This document shows, piece by piece, positions 23,712-35,441 of a stretch of 64,000 nt of DNA. The translations under genes and the position numbers were made by a program. Source of the DNA: Emmonsiellopsis sp. PD_33 (taxonomy: Eukaryota > Ascomycota > Eurotiomycetes > Onygenales > Ajellomycetaceae); assembly GCA_032988165.1 (NCBI GenBank), contig JANTQF010000065.1, positions 79,581 through 143,580 of the forward strand, read 5' to 3'. The notes under the pieces are model-generated. The model searched no databases. It was not told the origin of the DNA and saw only the letters and a list, made by a program, of their open reading frames with translations. Each line of letters starts with the position of its first letter. The first letter of the stretch is position 1.

Positions 23712-25346
23712 CTACTGATCATCAAGGACGTGAAGATATTTCTTCTCTTCCATCTTCTCCCGCTCCGTAGCTGGTGGGAGGTCAGAATACTGGGCGCTTC
23801 GATATCCTTGCTGTAGATTGGAAATAAGAATATTAGTCTGCGGGTATTTAAAACGACTAGGCAGGAGATTGTACGTACCAGGTAGTGGAAAGTCAGGTTA
23901 CTGAGTTCAGCGGGCTCGATGTCAAGATCCTTGAAAGTTTTGGCGGTGGGGTCGATTTCCTGGTCGAGGAACTCCATCTCGACCTCATCAGCGGACATGG
24001 TTGGCCACCAGAGGAGCTTGTTAAGGTAATGGGCAGCGGGCTTCAGGATACGCTTGGGGACGTTGACGTGGCGACGCTTCTTGATGATTTCGCGGTCGAC
24101 GAGCTCGGCGATCTCGGCAGTCGAGTAGTTTTTGGGTCCGTACAATTCGTATGTTTGCGCAACTGACGCATCAGTGAACAGCATCTTCTCAAGAGCATGG
24201 CCGACATCAATGGCCTGGAATAATGTTAGCGCTTGTTCCTCACTATGCTGACAGGCGACCTACGTGGACGGGCCAGTATCGCTCTTGCATGTGGTTGGAG
24301 GTGAACAGGTTTGTCATCGAAGCTAGCTTGTGGAGCAGGTTATCCTCGAATCCGAACATGGGCGCTGGTCTCACGATGGTCGTCTCTGGGAATATGGATC
24401 TGGCAAGTTCCTCGCCCCGAGCCTATGCGAGAATTAGCGGGGGCATATTGGCCGTCATTTCTGAGACGTACCTTGGTGCGGAAGTATTCAGATGGTGATT
24501 CGGGGTTTGCATTGTAGGAAGAAACGTGGATGAAGCGGTCGACATCGTATTTGGCAGTCGCTTCCGCAATCCGCTCGAGACCGTCGATGTGGACATCTTC
24601 GTACGAGAAGTTCCTGTGAAGTATTGATTAGTATGGTGAAGCTGTACCAAAGAATTACGTCGGGAGGTGATCAACATACTTGGTGGGATATCTTCGGCCA
24701 ATAAGATTGTATACGACGTCCGAATGGCGCACGCTCTCTTCGATCGATTGTGTGTTTCGGAGGTCGTACTCCTGTCCATCAAGACTTATCAGCCAGGGTG
24801 GATCACGCAGGGTAGCGAAGCAAGGCCGTATCTCACCATGAAGATGACTCTTCCCAGATCGCCAGTGACCTTCAGATGGCGCTTAGCCATCTCATCTCTG
24901 TAGGGAATAATCACAGTGCATCCTTGGCGGGCTGTTGCGCAATGTCCGTTAGCCATTATCCCTCCCAAGACTCGTGGGATATCACTGTACATACCGAGTC
25001 TGTTCACAATATAACGACCCAGAAAGCCAGTTGCACCAAAAACCGTAGCGGTATGTCCTATAAATCCATTGAGCAAAGGGGAGCCTGCGGAAGAGCGATT
25101 GTGGTTGAAATACCTCCGAGAGACGAGCTGCAATTGGCACGAACTGTTAGCACATCATCCATCCACGCAGGGAGCAATTGGTCCATACCGTCCACCCTGG
25201 ACCTTTATAATGGGCGTCCCGGTGCGGGTGATGTAGACATCTTGTATATTTCGTCGTTGGATGTGTGATTGGCCTCGGACTGCTGGCAGTGGGGTGACGG
25301 CAGCCCGTGAGCCCAGAGCGCCCTGGATGGCGCGGCACTTCTGCAT
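23712..25346 (-). CDS. nuo40: Mitochondrial complex I 40 kDa subunit (NDUFA9 type)
   Basis: Accessory subunit of NADH:ubiquinone oxidoreductase with an SDR-like fold that binds NADPH, in the matrix arm. Nine minus-strand exons are supported by phase and family sequence: 25346-25189, 25127-25114, 25057-24995, 24931-24837, 24771-24680, 24613-24472, 24422-24264, 24214-23879 and 23810-23712, giving 385 residues. The N-terminus is a basic mitochondrial presequence (MQKCRAIQGALGSRAAV). Then come ITRTGTPIIKVQGGRSSLGG and the nucleotide-binding turn VFGATGFLGRYIVNRLARQG. The second exon is only 14 nt and encodes RSSLGG across three exons. An alternative ATG at 25397 exists. The C-terminus is KYLHVLDDQ. 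Confidence 0.93.
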
Positions 25347-25775
25347 TGCAATCCGGTCAATTGACCATGTACCGGGGCTTGGGGGGAAGATTGTCACGGA
25401 ACCGCCGGGGGGCGCAGGGCGGATGGGATATATCGCTGCTGGAGCGTGGTCTGGTGCTGGAGCTCTCTACTGTTTGTTCGTGATGTCGGAAGTCAGCGTC
25501 CTGCCAGCGCGCCCAAAGGGGTTTAGCGCAGGTAAATTCCAGGCCAATCACGCTCCTCGCTTAGGTAACGCTACTACGGCTTGTATTTTCTACTTGACAT
25601 TCAAGCGGGTTAAAGCAGAGAAGACGCAGCATGTATTAAAGCCTTCAACTGCTCCTCGTTCCATCCAGGGGCCAAATAAGGCTGAAAAAACCTAAGCAGC
25701 AAAATAAAATAGATAGGCAGCTATATAGACTGGACGGATGATCAAGCAATTGCGAAAAAAAAAATCCAAAAAAAA
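25347..25775. other. NUO40 promoter region
   Basis: No gene. It lies between the NUO40 start and the tRNA-Ala 3' end. A runs at 25755-25775 would be T runs in the tRNA's sense and fit a polymerase III terminator. Confidence 0.5.
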
Positions 25776-25870
25776 TGGACGATCAGGGAATCGAACCCTG
25801 GACCACCCCCAAGTCTGTTGGATCGAAATCCGGGTGCTAAGGGGGTATTATACCACTAAACCAATCGCCC
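25776..25870 (-). tRNA. tRNA-Ala(AGC) with a 23-nt intron
   Basis: The minus strand gives acceptor GGGCGAT with ATCGTCC, leaving a G3-U70 wobble pair, the alanine identity element, and discriminator A73. The anticodon stem is CCCCC with GGGGG, and the loop starts TTAGCA, so the anticodon is AGC. The T arm is CAGGG-TTCGATT-CCCTG. A 23-nt intron follows base 37. The D arm (GTTTAGTGGTATAAT) is weak but regular. Mature length is 72. Identity is secured jointly by the anticodon, G3-U70 and A73. Confidence 0.93.
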
Positions 25871-26904
25871 TATTTGATATTGGTCTGTGTCCTCGACGTG
25901 GCATTTGCAAGATCTCCACCCCCAGATCACTCCCTCCCCGTAGCGATCCAGGCGTGGATTCTGCGTATATTGATAGGTTTTGTTTCGTGGGCCGTTTGGC
26001 ATGGAGCGGTATGGCGAAACGTACCCATATCGGTATGGACGGCCTCAACTCGTATGACTTGTCTCTAAACAAAGAACGCTGGCTCTCGTCAACGAAGGAA
26101 AGATCCATGGACACTAATGGATAGTATTCTGTAGCCATAGATTCAAGGTTGGCCGACATTCGCCTTGGGACTAATCCACTGCGACGTCCGGTCCGGCGGA
26201 ATATGTAGCAGATGGCTAATACTGAATTGAAGCAGTCCCTTGAGGTGGTACTTGCATGCCGGATGGACGGTGTTGATAGCTATGCGGGAAATATATATAT
26301 TGACCGGAAAGTTGTCTAGAGCCCCTGACGCGTGAATCTGGTAACCATGAACAATCTTCATATCGTGCAAAGAGGCAACTACTAAACTAGTTAGACGGAA
26401 TAAACAAACTGGAATAGAGCAAAAAGCTCGACACAAACAACTTAACTGAATACACATATCTGGAGGCGCCGAACAGGGGGTGGTTGATAGCAATTGAACT
26501 GGTTAGAGGTTGTATTTCCAGATTGCTGAAAGCGGAATAATAGAACTAGACGGGAAGGAATCTCCACTAAGAAACTCTGAGTATTCAACTGAGATATATT
26601 GTCCTCCAGCAATCTAGAGAGCAGGGGGAGGCTGAACTGAACAGGGCTGGATTACTCAGCCACGCCGGCTACGGGAGACCGCAGCAACCAATCGAGCTTC
26701 ATCCAACATCGCCAACCACCGCCGAGAGCAACCTGGACAGACACAAGATCAGACAAGCTACATCTCGCATCTACCCACAGCCACCCCGCCTGAATCAATA
26801 CGTCGCCCTCCATATACACCCCCGACCGCTTCACCTCCCACCACCACACTGCCGTTGGGCACATCTTCTAGCTCCAGACACGCCAGTTCCTCCCTCTGCC
26901 TGCC
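25871..26904. other. Intergenic region, RPN9 promoter side
   Basis: No gene was recognised; open frames are shorter than 130 codons and overlap each other. The last 150 bases before RPN9 are rich in C and T, as in a leader. I looked for a proteasome-type GGTGGCAAA element and did not see one. Confidence 0.5.
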
Positions 26905-28186
26905 ATGCAGGCCGACAAGATCCCCGATTTCCTCGCTGAGCAGCGGGAAGAAGCTCTCAGCGAATCTCATGAATCATTCATCCTATTCGAAGATTTCTGG
27001 GAGCGGAAGCTATGGCATCAACTTACAAACGCTCTGATAGAGTTCTTCTGCCTCCCCGAGAGCGCCCCTCAGAGACTCGCCATTTACAAGCATTTTATCC
27101 TTAGCTTTGCGGACAAGATCAATCAGCTGAAGTTTGTGACGCTGGGGTTGATGGCATCTACACAGTGCGAAGGTATGTTCTGTTTCCCAATACGGAGATG
27201 TGTAGCTATCAAGACCGATTACTGACTGCGTTATTCTCCACAGATGACCAAGAACGACTTGCATTCCTTACCTCATTGGCCGAAAGAGTGAACAAACCTG
27301 GATCGCAAGATGCATACGTTTATGCCATGGCAGATGTGGCTAGCGTCAAGTTGCGGCTAAAGGATTTTGAGGGAGCGCGGAAAGATCTAGATGCTTCAGA
27401 GGCAGTGCTGGACTCTTTCGATTCCGTCGAGACTGTTGTACATGCTGCATTCTACAAAGTAAACGCAGACTACTACCACGTAAGTCCGCCACTCCATCGG
27501 CCTGAAACACTTCTTACTCCCCCCTAACCGCTAAATATATACAGGCTAAGCTCGAATTCGCTTCCTACTACAAAAACGCCCTCCTCTACCTCGCCTGCGT
27601 TGACGTCAAAGACCTAACAGACGAAGACTGCGCCGCGCGCGCCTACGACCTAGCCGTCGCCGCCCTCGTCTCCGACTCCATCTACAACTTTGGTGAACTC
27701 CTCCTTCACCCCGTCCTCGACTCCCTCAAAGAAGGCCCCCACGCCTGGCTCCGCGAGTTGCTCTTCGCCTTCAACCGCGGTGACCTTACCGCCTACGACG
27801 TGCTCGCGGGCAACATCAGCAAGAACCAGCTACTGGAACAGCACAAGCTCTTCCTCTACCAGAAGATCTCCCTCGCGGCACTGACGGAGACCGTCTTCCG
27901 CCGGCCCCCGCATGACCGCACAATGACCTTCGCGACGATATCGGAGGAGACCAAGGTGCAGCCGAACGAGATTGAGCATTTGATCATGAAGGCGCTTAGT
28001 TTGGGGCTGCTCAAAGGGACGATCGATCAGGTTGCGCGGATTGCGCGGATTAGCTGGGTGCAGCCGAAGGTACTGGACATGGGGCAGATTGACGGGATGA
28101 GAAAACGGCTGCGCGAGTGGGATTCTGGTGTTAACCAGCTGGGCCACTGGATCGAAGGGGTTGGGAAGGATGTTTGGGCTGCGTAG
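26905..28186 (+). CDS. rpn9: 26S proteasome regulatory subunit Rpn9
   Basis: Lid subunit of the 19S regulatory particle (PSMD13 family), needed for lid assembly and stability. Exons 26905-27172, 27244-27479 and 27545-28186 give 381 residues, the normal size. Helical repeats fill the N-terminal half (KIPDFLAEQREEALSESHE, FEDFWERKLWHQLT). Then come LKDFEGARKDLDASEAVLDS and the PCI region, including LLFAFNRGDLTAYDVL, LYQKISLAALTETVFRRPP, FATISEETKV and EIEHLIMKALSLGLLKGTID. The C-terminal helix ends WIEGVGKDVWAA. Introns are GTATGT...CAG and GTAAGT...ACAG. It converges on GAA1 with 538 bases between stop codons. Confidence 0.96.
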
Positions 28187-28724
28187 TTGGCTTTCTCGTA
28201 TACCATCTCTCCCGTTATGGTCGTTTTAAGCACTAGCTTCCTTCAGAGCTGTTTTTTCTTATTACCCACCGGCCTGCGCCGTGTAAGACTATCATAAAAT
28301 CAATGTGAATTTAAGCCCATATGTCCTAGGGGGGAACATTGCTTTTTGGGCTTTGTTTCCAGGGTGTAACATGCTGCGCACGTCCATAGAATCTGCTCTT
28401 AGATAGGGTCTGTATCTGGGATGGGCCACTTAAAAAGCCAGATAGAATCTGCTTCAAGTCATCTCAACCTTGCAAGGGCCAACACGCGAAAATCCCAAGT
28501 TAAAGAAATATGATATCGTTTTACCCTTCTATCCTAGCATGGTATACAAACATAGAAAAATATAAAATTATATAATAAAAAGAAAAATAAAACCCGTATC
28601 TCGGCTGCTGCTACCTCTCCTAAACCCCTCTCCTCTCGTTAAAAACAAAACACGAAAGGGATGGGACTCGACAATATACCCATCCCCCCGAATCCCGTTC
28701 CACTTCCCATACCCGCCATCCTCC
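28187..28724. other. Convergent 3' ends of RPN9 and GAA1
   Basis: AT-rich middle (28500-28600) with A-rich runs suitable for transcript ends on both strands. No gene. Confidence 0.6.
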
Positions 28725-30985
28725 TCAAAAAAGAGACGACGCAACTAACAAACACCCACACAACCACGCGGGCCACCACACACAGCAAACAACCACCTGC
28801 GTCCACATGCCCCACACATCCCACCCAAACGCCGCCTCAGTCAGCACCGTCGACACCGGAATCTGCCAGTACCTACATGCCGCAAGTAGCAGGGTCGTGG
28901 GCGAGAGCATGTTCATGAATAATAGGCCGAGGAGGGAGAGGAGGATTGTTGTTGGTGGCTTTTTGGTGTTGGGTTGTTTGGTATTATTGGCTTTTGGCGG
29001 CGTTGGTGATTGGATGTGTCCGATGTAAGTTAGTGGGGTGCAGAGCAGGCCGGTCATTAGGGAGAGGGAGAAGTTTAGGGTGGCGAGGGTGGAGAGGAAG
29101 AGGCCGAGGAGGAGGAGGGAGAAGGATTTTATCAGGAGGTATTGTTGTGGGGTTGGGGGGTGGAGGTGGGTTAGGAGGGCGGCGAGGAGGAGGGGGAGGA
29201 GGAGGTTTGTTAGTGTGAGGATGTGGGTGGCTTGCTCGAAGTACTGTTTGTTGGGTTAGTGGTTGGGTTGAAGATTTCATGGGGGGTTTCGGGGTGGGAT
29301 GGGTAGGGGGTTGGCTATTACGTACTTGATGTGAGATGTGGTTGAATGTGTAGAGCGGGATAAGGCCTAGGAAGTGCAGGCCGAACACAAGTGCCAATGG
29401 GAGGGCCATATGGCGCTCTTGAATACCGTTTCCTTCCTGCTCAGCAACGGTGCTGTTCTTCTCCTTTGATTTCTCCGTGTTGCGAGCTGAAGAGGAAGTG
29501 CAGACTCCGCTCTTCATCCACAGCCCAACAGCCATGATCGTAAAGTTCCCAGCAATCAGCATCGCGCTAGGAAGATAGGTGCCGATACTGACGAATCGGT
29601 TCGCTTGCATCAGGATATAGAAGAAAAAGCTCTGATGAAGATGCTCTAGGAGGTTATTCAGACTCCGCACAAGACTTTCCACCGTCCGGCCAAGCGCCAT
29701 CTCATCCTGCCATCCATGACCAATTGTCTGCAACGTAATTGCATCAATATGGTACGGGATGAAACTACTATGGAGCCCCGCAGCATGGCCTAGACCCTGG
29801 TTAACCATTCCCCGAAGCATGGTTTCCAGACGCTCTTTGTAGCTGTCGTTATGCTCGAACATTTTCTGCAGACTGGCTCGAATGCCCATTTGGCCGCTGG
29901 CGACTGAAACTGCCGTGTTGAATAGATCTAGATTGGGCAGTTGTCCGTTGACGCCGTCGTACACGATGTGGAGGGTCTCGAATCGGTGGTCGAAGGGGTA
30001 TTCGAATACCAAGGCGCCCTGCAAAGCGCCACTTTTCAGCGGAAGCGGCTGGACTGATGGGGGATGCATGTCATGATAAGCGTCAATCCATGCCTGCGCG
30101 CCCGCTTTGCTATCTGGTGTAATTAGGAAGATAATGTCCTTGGACCATAGTGACCATCCTGTCAATTCGGTATTAGCACCATACCAAAAACGTCAGAATG
30201 AAATATTTCGTGAGACCAACGCTTGAAATATCTGGCCAATGTCAAGGCTAACGTCACGCCATTGAGGTTAAGCTCGTCCTCGATAGTCTTCCATGCTGCG
30301 ACCAAAACGATTGCCTCCGTCGCATCTCCCCGAGGAGCTTGTATGACACTGTAAACATTCTGGCCGGTATGGACGTTGCCAGCGGACCGATACTCGTAGT
30401 CTTGCGTTGCGACTTTCAATCCCGACTCTTGAAAGATTGACTGGATTTTCTGCGAGATCCTATACCATCCATAACGAAGCAAAGTTAGCCTCAATACCCA
30501 GTATAAACCATTTCGGAGATGTAACAATGTCCGATACCATATCCCAAGGGTTCAACCAGAATATGCTCATCCTCCGCCCCTCCAAATAAATAACGAGAAC
30601 CACCTACACATCATATCCCTCATCCTTCACCGTATCAATCTCCCGTCTATACCCACGAAAGATATTCTGGTCACTCCCCGCAAAATATGTATGTACCTGA
30701 CCCGGCAGCAGCGCGTTCTCGGAGATGTATGTTTGGCGCGAGTACTCGTTGAGGGGGAGGAGAAGGAGCCAGACAACGCCGACGACGACGAGGAGGGCGG
30801 ATAGGTATGGCGGAAGTTTGTATAGCAGGCGTGGATCACGGCGCAGCTTGAGGATTACATTGGCTGTGGTTTATTCAATCTGTTAGGACAGCGTGGTCAT
30901 GGGGGGTTGCGGTGTCTTGGTGGTAGTTTTGGGGGAGTGAAGAATTCGGGATTGGGAGGGGTTGGTTCTTACATATTAACGCCAT
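28725..30985 (-). CDS. gaa1: GPI transamidase subunit Gaa1
   Basis: Part of the ER complex that transfers finished GPI anchors to protein C-termini; Gaa1 brings the lipid and is thought to form the amide bond. Five minus-strand exons, 30985-30973, 30863-30608, 30459-30221, 30158-29326 and 29243-28725, give 619 residues. The first coding exon is only 13 nt and gives MALIS across the splice, then NVILKLRRDPRLLYKLPPYL. One N-terminal membrane helix (VVVGVVWLLLLPL) precedes the large luminal domain with GQVHTYFAGSDQN, QAPRGDATEAIVLVAAW and HMALPLALVFGL. Several C-terminal helices follow (LLIKSFSLLLLGLF, WPAWLCGCLLVASSLF). The intron-3 donor GTTGGT is weak, but the phase and the KRWSLW joint fit. 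An ATG at 31024 is out of frame with this model. Confidence 0.9.
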
Positions 30986-31267
30986 TGAAGGAGAAGCCTT
31001 CGGGAATTACATTCCACGAGGCCATAAGCTTAAAGTAAATAGCGAAGGTCCGTCAAGCTGGGTTGATCTACAAGTTACGGAGGTTGGAGATGCGTAGTTG
31101 AGAGATTACGGAACACCAAACAGACCATTCGCGCTGCCAAAACTCCGCAAACTCCAACGCAGGGAGCGGTCCATCATTATAAATCCTAATCTACCTAAAG
31201 AGGCGGAGTTTAAAAAAGTAATATATATAGAAAGAATTATATCCACATAATTTGGCCAATGCATAAT

Positions 31268-32368
31268 TTATGGACCTAGTCGCTGACTGGATCCAAGATA
31301 GGTCAGAGGGGTTTCGTTCGTCGCAACGCCGGTGGGCAAAATCCCGTATCTCCCAAAAGTTTTCTGATCAACCGACACATAATGAGGAAGTCTTCCAAGT
31401 AGGTTGAGTTTCCCTTCGATCCAGCGAAGGATTTTCTCCGGGGGTACAAGGAATTTTAGGTATCCCAATCCGACTAGTGTGGTATATTTGTGAGCAAGTT
31501 GGTCGAGTGTAGAGTTGTCGGGCTACTTACAGGCATATCCGACGGCGACACTGCACAAGTGTCCTAAGAAACTAGTATTCGAGAACAGTGCTGATATTAC
31601 AACGATTGCGAACAATGGGGTCGTCCATGTAGGAATCCTGTATGTTCCCAAGCTGCACCAAACAAGTCAACAACCGAAATTCAGAGAAGGGAAACAGGAA
31701 ATGATTGAGCTAACCTGAAATGCGGGTTTGCCTGGAATGTTTTTATGGCTTCAATTCCCAGAAGCAAAAATACCCAGACACTAGAAATTCAAATTAGACT
31801 TGGTCTCACTACGGACATCAACAAGCAAGATACACACCTAGCACCTAGCACTGCAGTATTTCCGCGCAAAATAACCTTTTCAATGAGTAGATAAAGGCCA
31901 GCCGGAAGAGTTGAAAGCGCTAAGAAGCAATATATTAGCCCGGTCCAATATACTCGGATGCGTGCACTGAAAATACATACGCCCAATAAACAATGCCACA
32001 GAAGTAAGCGTGCCATGTTCTGCCTCGAATCTCTCCAAAAGAGGCGCGAGTGCTAGCAGGTTCAAAAAAGTATGAATAGACCCAGTGTGTACAATTGGAT
32101 AGGTGTTGAGCCGGTACACTAACGGGATATGTTAGTAAATCTATCCAATGTTTCCCCAAAGAATAAAAGGAGAATACGCACTTGTTGCCAGCCCAATTTC
32201 GCTGGGGATTAAAGCACCCCACTGGGCTACATCCCAGATCGAGGGTAGCCCCACCAACCAAAATATAATGATAGCGAAAAGTACGCAGCGTGTGAACAAT
32301 GGTAAACGAAGTATATAAGAGCGTAACCGTGCCGGGTTGAAGGGGAGTGGTGGAAGCGCGGACGCCAT
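31268..32368 (-). CDS. rbd2: Rhomboid-family membrane protein Rbd2
   Basis: Golgi-type rhomboid; in Aspergillus the homologue takes part in SREBP activation. Six minus-strand exons, 32368-32182, 32118-31981, 31919-31838, 31780-31715, 31652-31531 and 31473-31268, give 266 residues. Six hydrophobic segments are visible. The serine sits in NTAVLGASVWVFLLL and the histidine in NTSFLGHLCSVAVGY, the two catalytic positions. Other family marks are PLFTRCVLFAI, MYRLNTYPIVHTGSIHTFLN, FEAEHGTLTSVALFIGP and the conserved tail FLVPPEKILRWIEGKLNLLG. Three introns split single codons, and the restored residues (M, P, S) match the family. It is divergent from the PAQR gene, 2 kb away. Confidence 0.93.
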
Positions 32369-34325
32369 TGTAGTGGTTTATTCGGGCGCTTTAATAAAGC
32401 GAACGGCACAGAGATGATAAAGGCGAATGGCGCACGACGTGGGTTCGGGCTCTTTTCGAAGAAGTTGTCTTCAGGACGGTAGATAGTTGTAAAGAACAAG
32501 TTGCGCGTTCTGGGTTCTTTTGAGAGTGGCTAATGTGTTTCAAGGTCCGGGATTAAAGGAGGGCGAAGTAATATGTCCGGCGACAGTGAGAGAGATACTG
32601 ATGGAGTGCGAAGCAAGATCTATCGGATCGTTGCGGGCAGCAAAAGTCAAGAACTGATCGGAAACAAAGGTCGTCACTCGTAAGGCAAAACGAAGAAGCA
32701 AAGAAAGAACGACGCCGCAGGTTTCAGAATGCGCAGCTGCCCTTCAGCCCTTCAGTCAGTCGAGGCCGGGCAGAGAGGAGGTGTCTGGCGGCGGAATGAA
32801 GGGTTGGCGGAGGAGAGACTTCGCTCGTCGTCGCGAAAAATGATACTGTCTTTCCGGCTGCTGCGGACACTAAACCCAATCCAGCCAAGCTTTGCCGAGC
32901 ATCGCCCGCGCATCTCATCCGGCAGCTTGAACATCCAACCTCCTGTCAACAGGAACGGCATGCTCCCAGCGTTTCTATGCCAGCCAGGCGTCCATTGAAT
33001 CTGGATGCTTCCTTGTATGGTTTTCAACAAGATTGACATCAATGGGATGGGCAAAAAGCTATCGGAATCCGCAGTGCAGATGGGGTTGGGGAACCCACGT
33101 CCGGGCTGCTCGACCCCCCCGGCCTGTTGGTTATTCTCTTTCTTCTATCCATGGAACACCGACGAAAGGCCTGTTGGTAGGAGGGGGAAAGCATCTTTCC
33201 CCATCTCAAGGCCAGTTGCGTTAATAGATAACTTTGGTATGCTGCAAGTGCTTGTTTCATATCCGCTTCTATTTTCAACCACACCTCGACTGGTGACACC
33301 ATGTCCAACACCGCCATGTTACCCAAGCGGCCGAATAAATTATTCCGAGAGCCAACGACCAAATATCATTCTACCACAATGTTGCATATTTACCAGTCTG
33401 ACATAGGCAGACAGCAAAACGATGGGGCCAATTTTGGTCTGATATACTTCAGATCACCCATCCGATTCCTTGCGGCATACACATTGCTTTCGACCCGCAT
33501 TAGAGCAGGGACGACAAAATATAGCAGAATTGGATGCTATATAACCTCGCACCTGTCTTCTTTCTATTTCCATATTTCATATCTCCTCTCTTTCTTTTGC
33601 CTGTATAAATACGCGCACTTCTCGGCGTTTTGTCGGCCTACGGGACATTGGAAGGAATTCTCAGAGAGACCGGGGTCTCTTGAAACTTTGGTCATCGACA
33701 CCAATACGCGCTGACCCATCCCATGCGATTTGCAACCCCAATTTGCTTTGCAAGGGGAACGGGACAATGATGCTGAAAAAGGGACCCCATCGTGCTCCCA
33801 CCCTTCCTCGATCGAGACAGTGTGCATCAAATGGGAGCCCTATGTCATGACGCATTGAGAGAAATCATCGGGGCAAGTGGCTAGCTCCAGGGAAAGCCAA
33901 GCTCATTGATACAATGGGGCACTGTAGGAAACTATGGCAGCTTTATCTATGAAGATGGAGCCTTTGCTTTCCTTCCTGGGAGTACACCATCGAATAGGCC
34001 CGCTAAAGATATAGGCAAGGATATATTGAATCATGTCCATCAGCAGATAGAACAAATTGAGAGTCCAATTTTTCAATGACACAAGCCGGCCTTTTGTCCG
34101 GCTAGAACCCTTATGGATGTCCCTTTCTTGGCATCGATGATCGACGGTTGTCAGAATACCGTCGTGCCAGTGGGGACATCAAACTTTTCACATGAAAAAA
34201 TGGCTGGGGTATTTAATTGATAAGCAACACCCGTGGACCACCTCATGAGGAGCTAAAAGAAGCCTCATCGCCTCAACTACTCGAAGCAACTTTTCTTTTC
34301 TAAATATCCGCTGACCGCATCGGAA
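32369..34325. other. Shared upstream region of RBD2 and the PAQR gene
   Basis: A 2-kb divergent intergenic region with no gene I can support. At 34083-34106 a short inverted repeat around AGCCGG...CCGGCT could form a hairpin. A TATA-like TATTTAATTGATAA lies at 34210-34223, about 100 bases before the PAQR start. Open frames are short and shadowing. Confidence 0.5.
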
Positions 34326-35441
34326 ATGGCTTCACGCACAAGCCTCACAAGCACGATCCCGCGTCCAATATCGTTGAAACCGGCAAAACCGGATACTCGT
34401 CTTCTCAAGTTGGAAGAAACGCCAGCTTGGTATGAACCAAACCAATATGTTCTGACAGGTTACCGTCCCCAGTCGAAATCTACAGCGAATGCTTTCTTTA
34501 GCTGGACATACCTGCACAATGAGACGTGCAACATCTACTCCCATCTCGTTCCTGCTGTGGGATCAGTTGTTGGTCAATGGGCTCTGCACCGGTATATATC
34601 TGATCAGTACCCTTTCGCATCACGGGGAGACCAATTAGTGCTTTCCTTCCATGCGCTGACGGCAACGATTTGCTTGGGAACTTCATCGATGTTCCATACG
34701 TTCAATCACCATTCCCCACGAGTTTCTCGTGGCTGGCTTGTGTGTGATTTTATCGGAATACTTATTTTGACCTTTGGAAATTTTATCAGTGGGATTTATT
34801 TCGGATTTTACGGTGAACGGAACATTAGATTCGCTTATTGGTCGATGGTTTGTTACTTTTCGTCTAATCATGTTTTCTTTTACCTTTCTATATCCAGGCT
34901 TCATATCCAACACCTCAATTAACAAACACCAGATCTCAGTTCTAAGCTTCCTCACCGCCATATTCATGCTAAACCCCTACTACCAAGGACCGGAGTACCG
35001 AAATTTCCGCCTAGCCAGCTTCGTCAGCACCGCTCTATCCGGGTTCGCCCCGGTAATCCACGGTGCCATCATATTCGACCGCGAAACCTTCAACAACAGC
35101 GGCATTCCATTTTACTTGCTCGAGGGCGCACTTCTAATACTAGCAGCTTACATCTACGGGGTAAGTGTTTAGCATCAGTTTATCCCCCACTTTTCTTTTT
35201 TGTCCCTTCAAGATATCGCTCCTCTACTTCATATTCCAAGACACCATTATACTTAAGAAGCAACTCCCATTGCATAAAGCATCGAATCCCCGAACGCTGG
35301 TATCCGGGCCACTTCGACATCTGGGGCCATTCGCATACGATATTTCATGTGCTGGTGGTGATTGCGACGGGGGTGCATTTTTACGGGCTGCTGGGGGCTT
35401 TTGAGTATGACTACTGGAATAGGGCGGTTTGTTTGGTTTGA
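34326..35441 (+). CDS. PAQR (haemolysin III / Izh) membrane protein
   Basis: Seven-helix protein of the adiponectin-receptor/Izh family, probably a ceramidase-like hydrolase or sterol/zinc-linked receptor. Exons 34326-34847, 34933-35160 and 35280-35441 give 303 residues. Motifs: WYEPNQYVLTGYRPQ, then NETCNIYSHLVPAVGS, LSFHALTATICLGTSSMFHT with the helix 2-3 His/Ser/Asp set, HSPRVSRGWLVCDFIGI, and the C-terminal pair FDIWGHSHTIFHVLVVIA with the H-x3-H metal ligands. The first intron (GTTTGT to ACCAG) is chosen so that YWSM joins ISVLSFLTAIF. A nearer AG at 34898 would insert extra residues out of family. The second intron ends at AAAG, a rarer acceptor. Confidence 0.88.

Noticed and set aside
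28946..29259. Gly/Arg-rich plus-strand frames
   Set aside because: Exact antisense of the Leu/Pro-rich last exon of GAA1.
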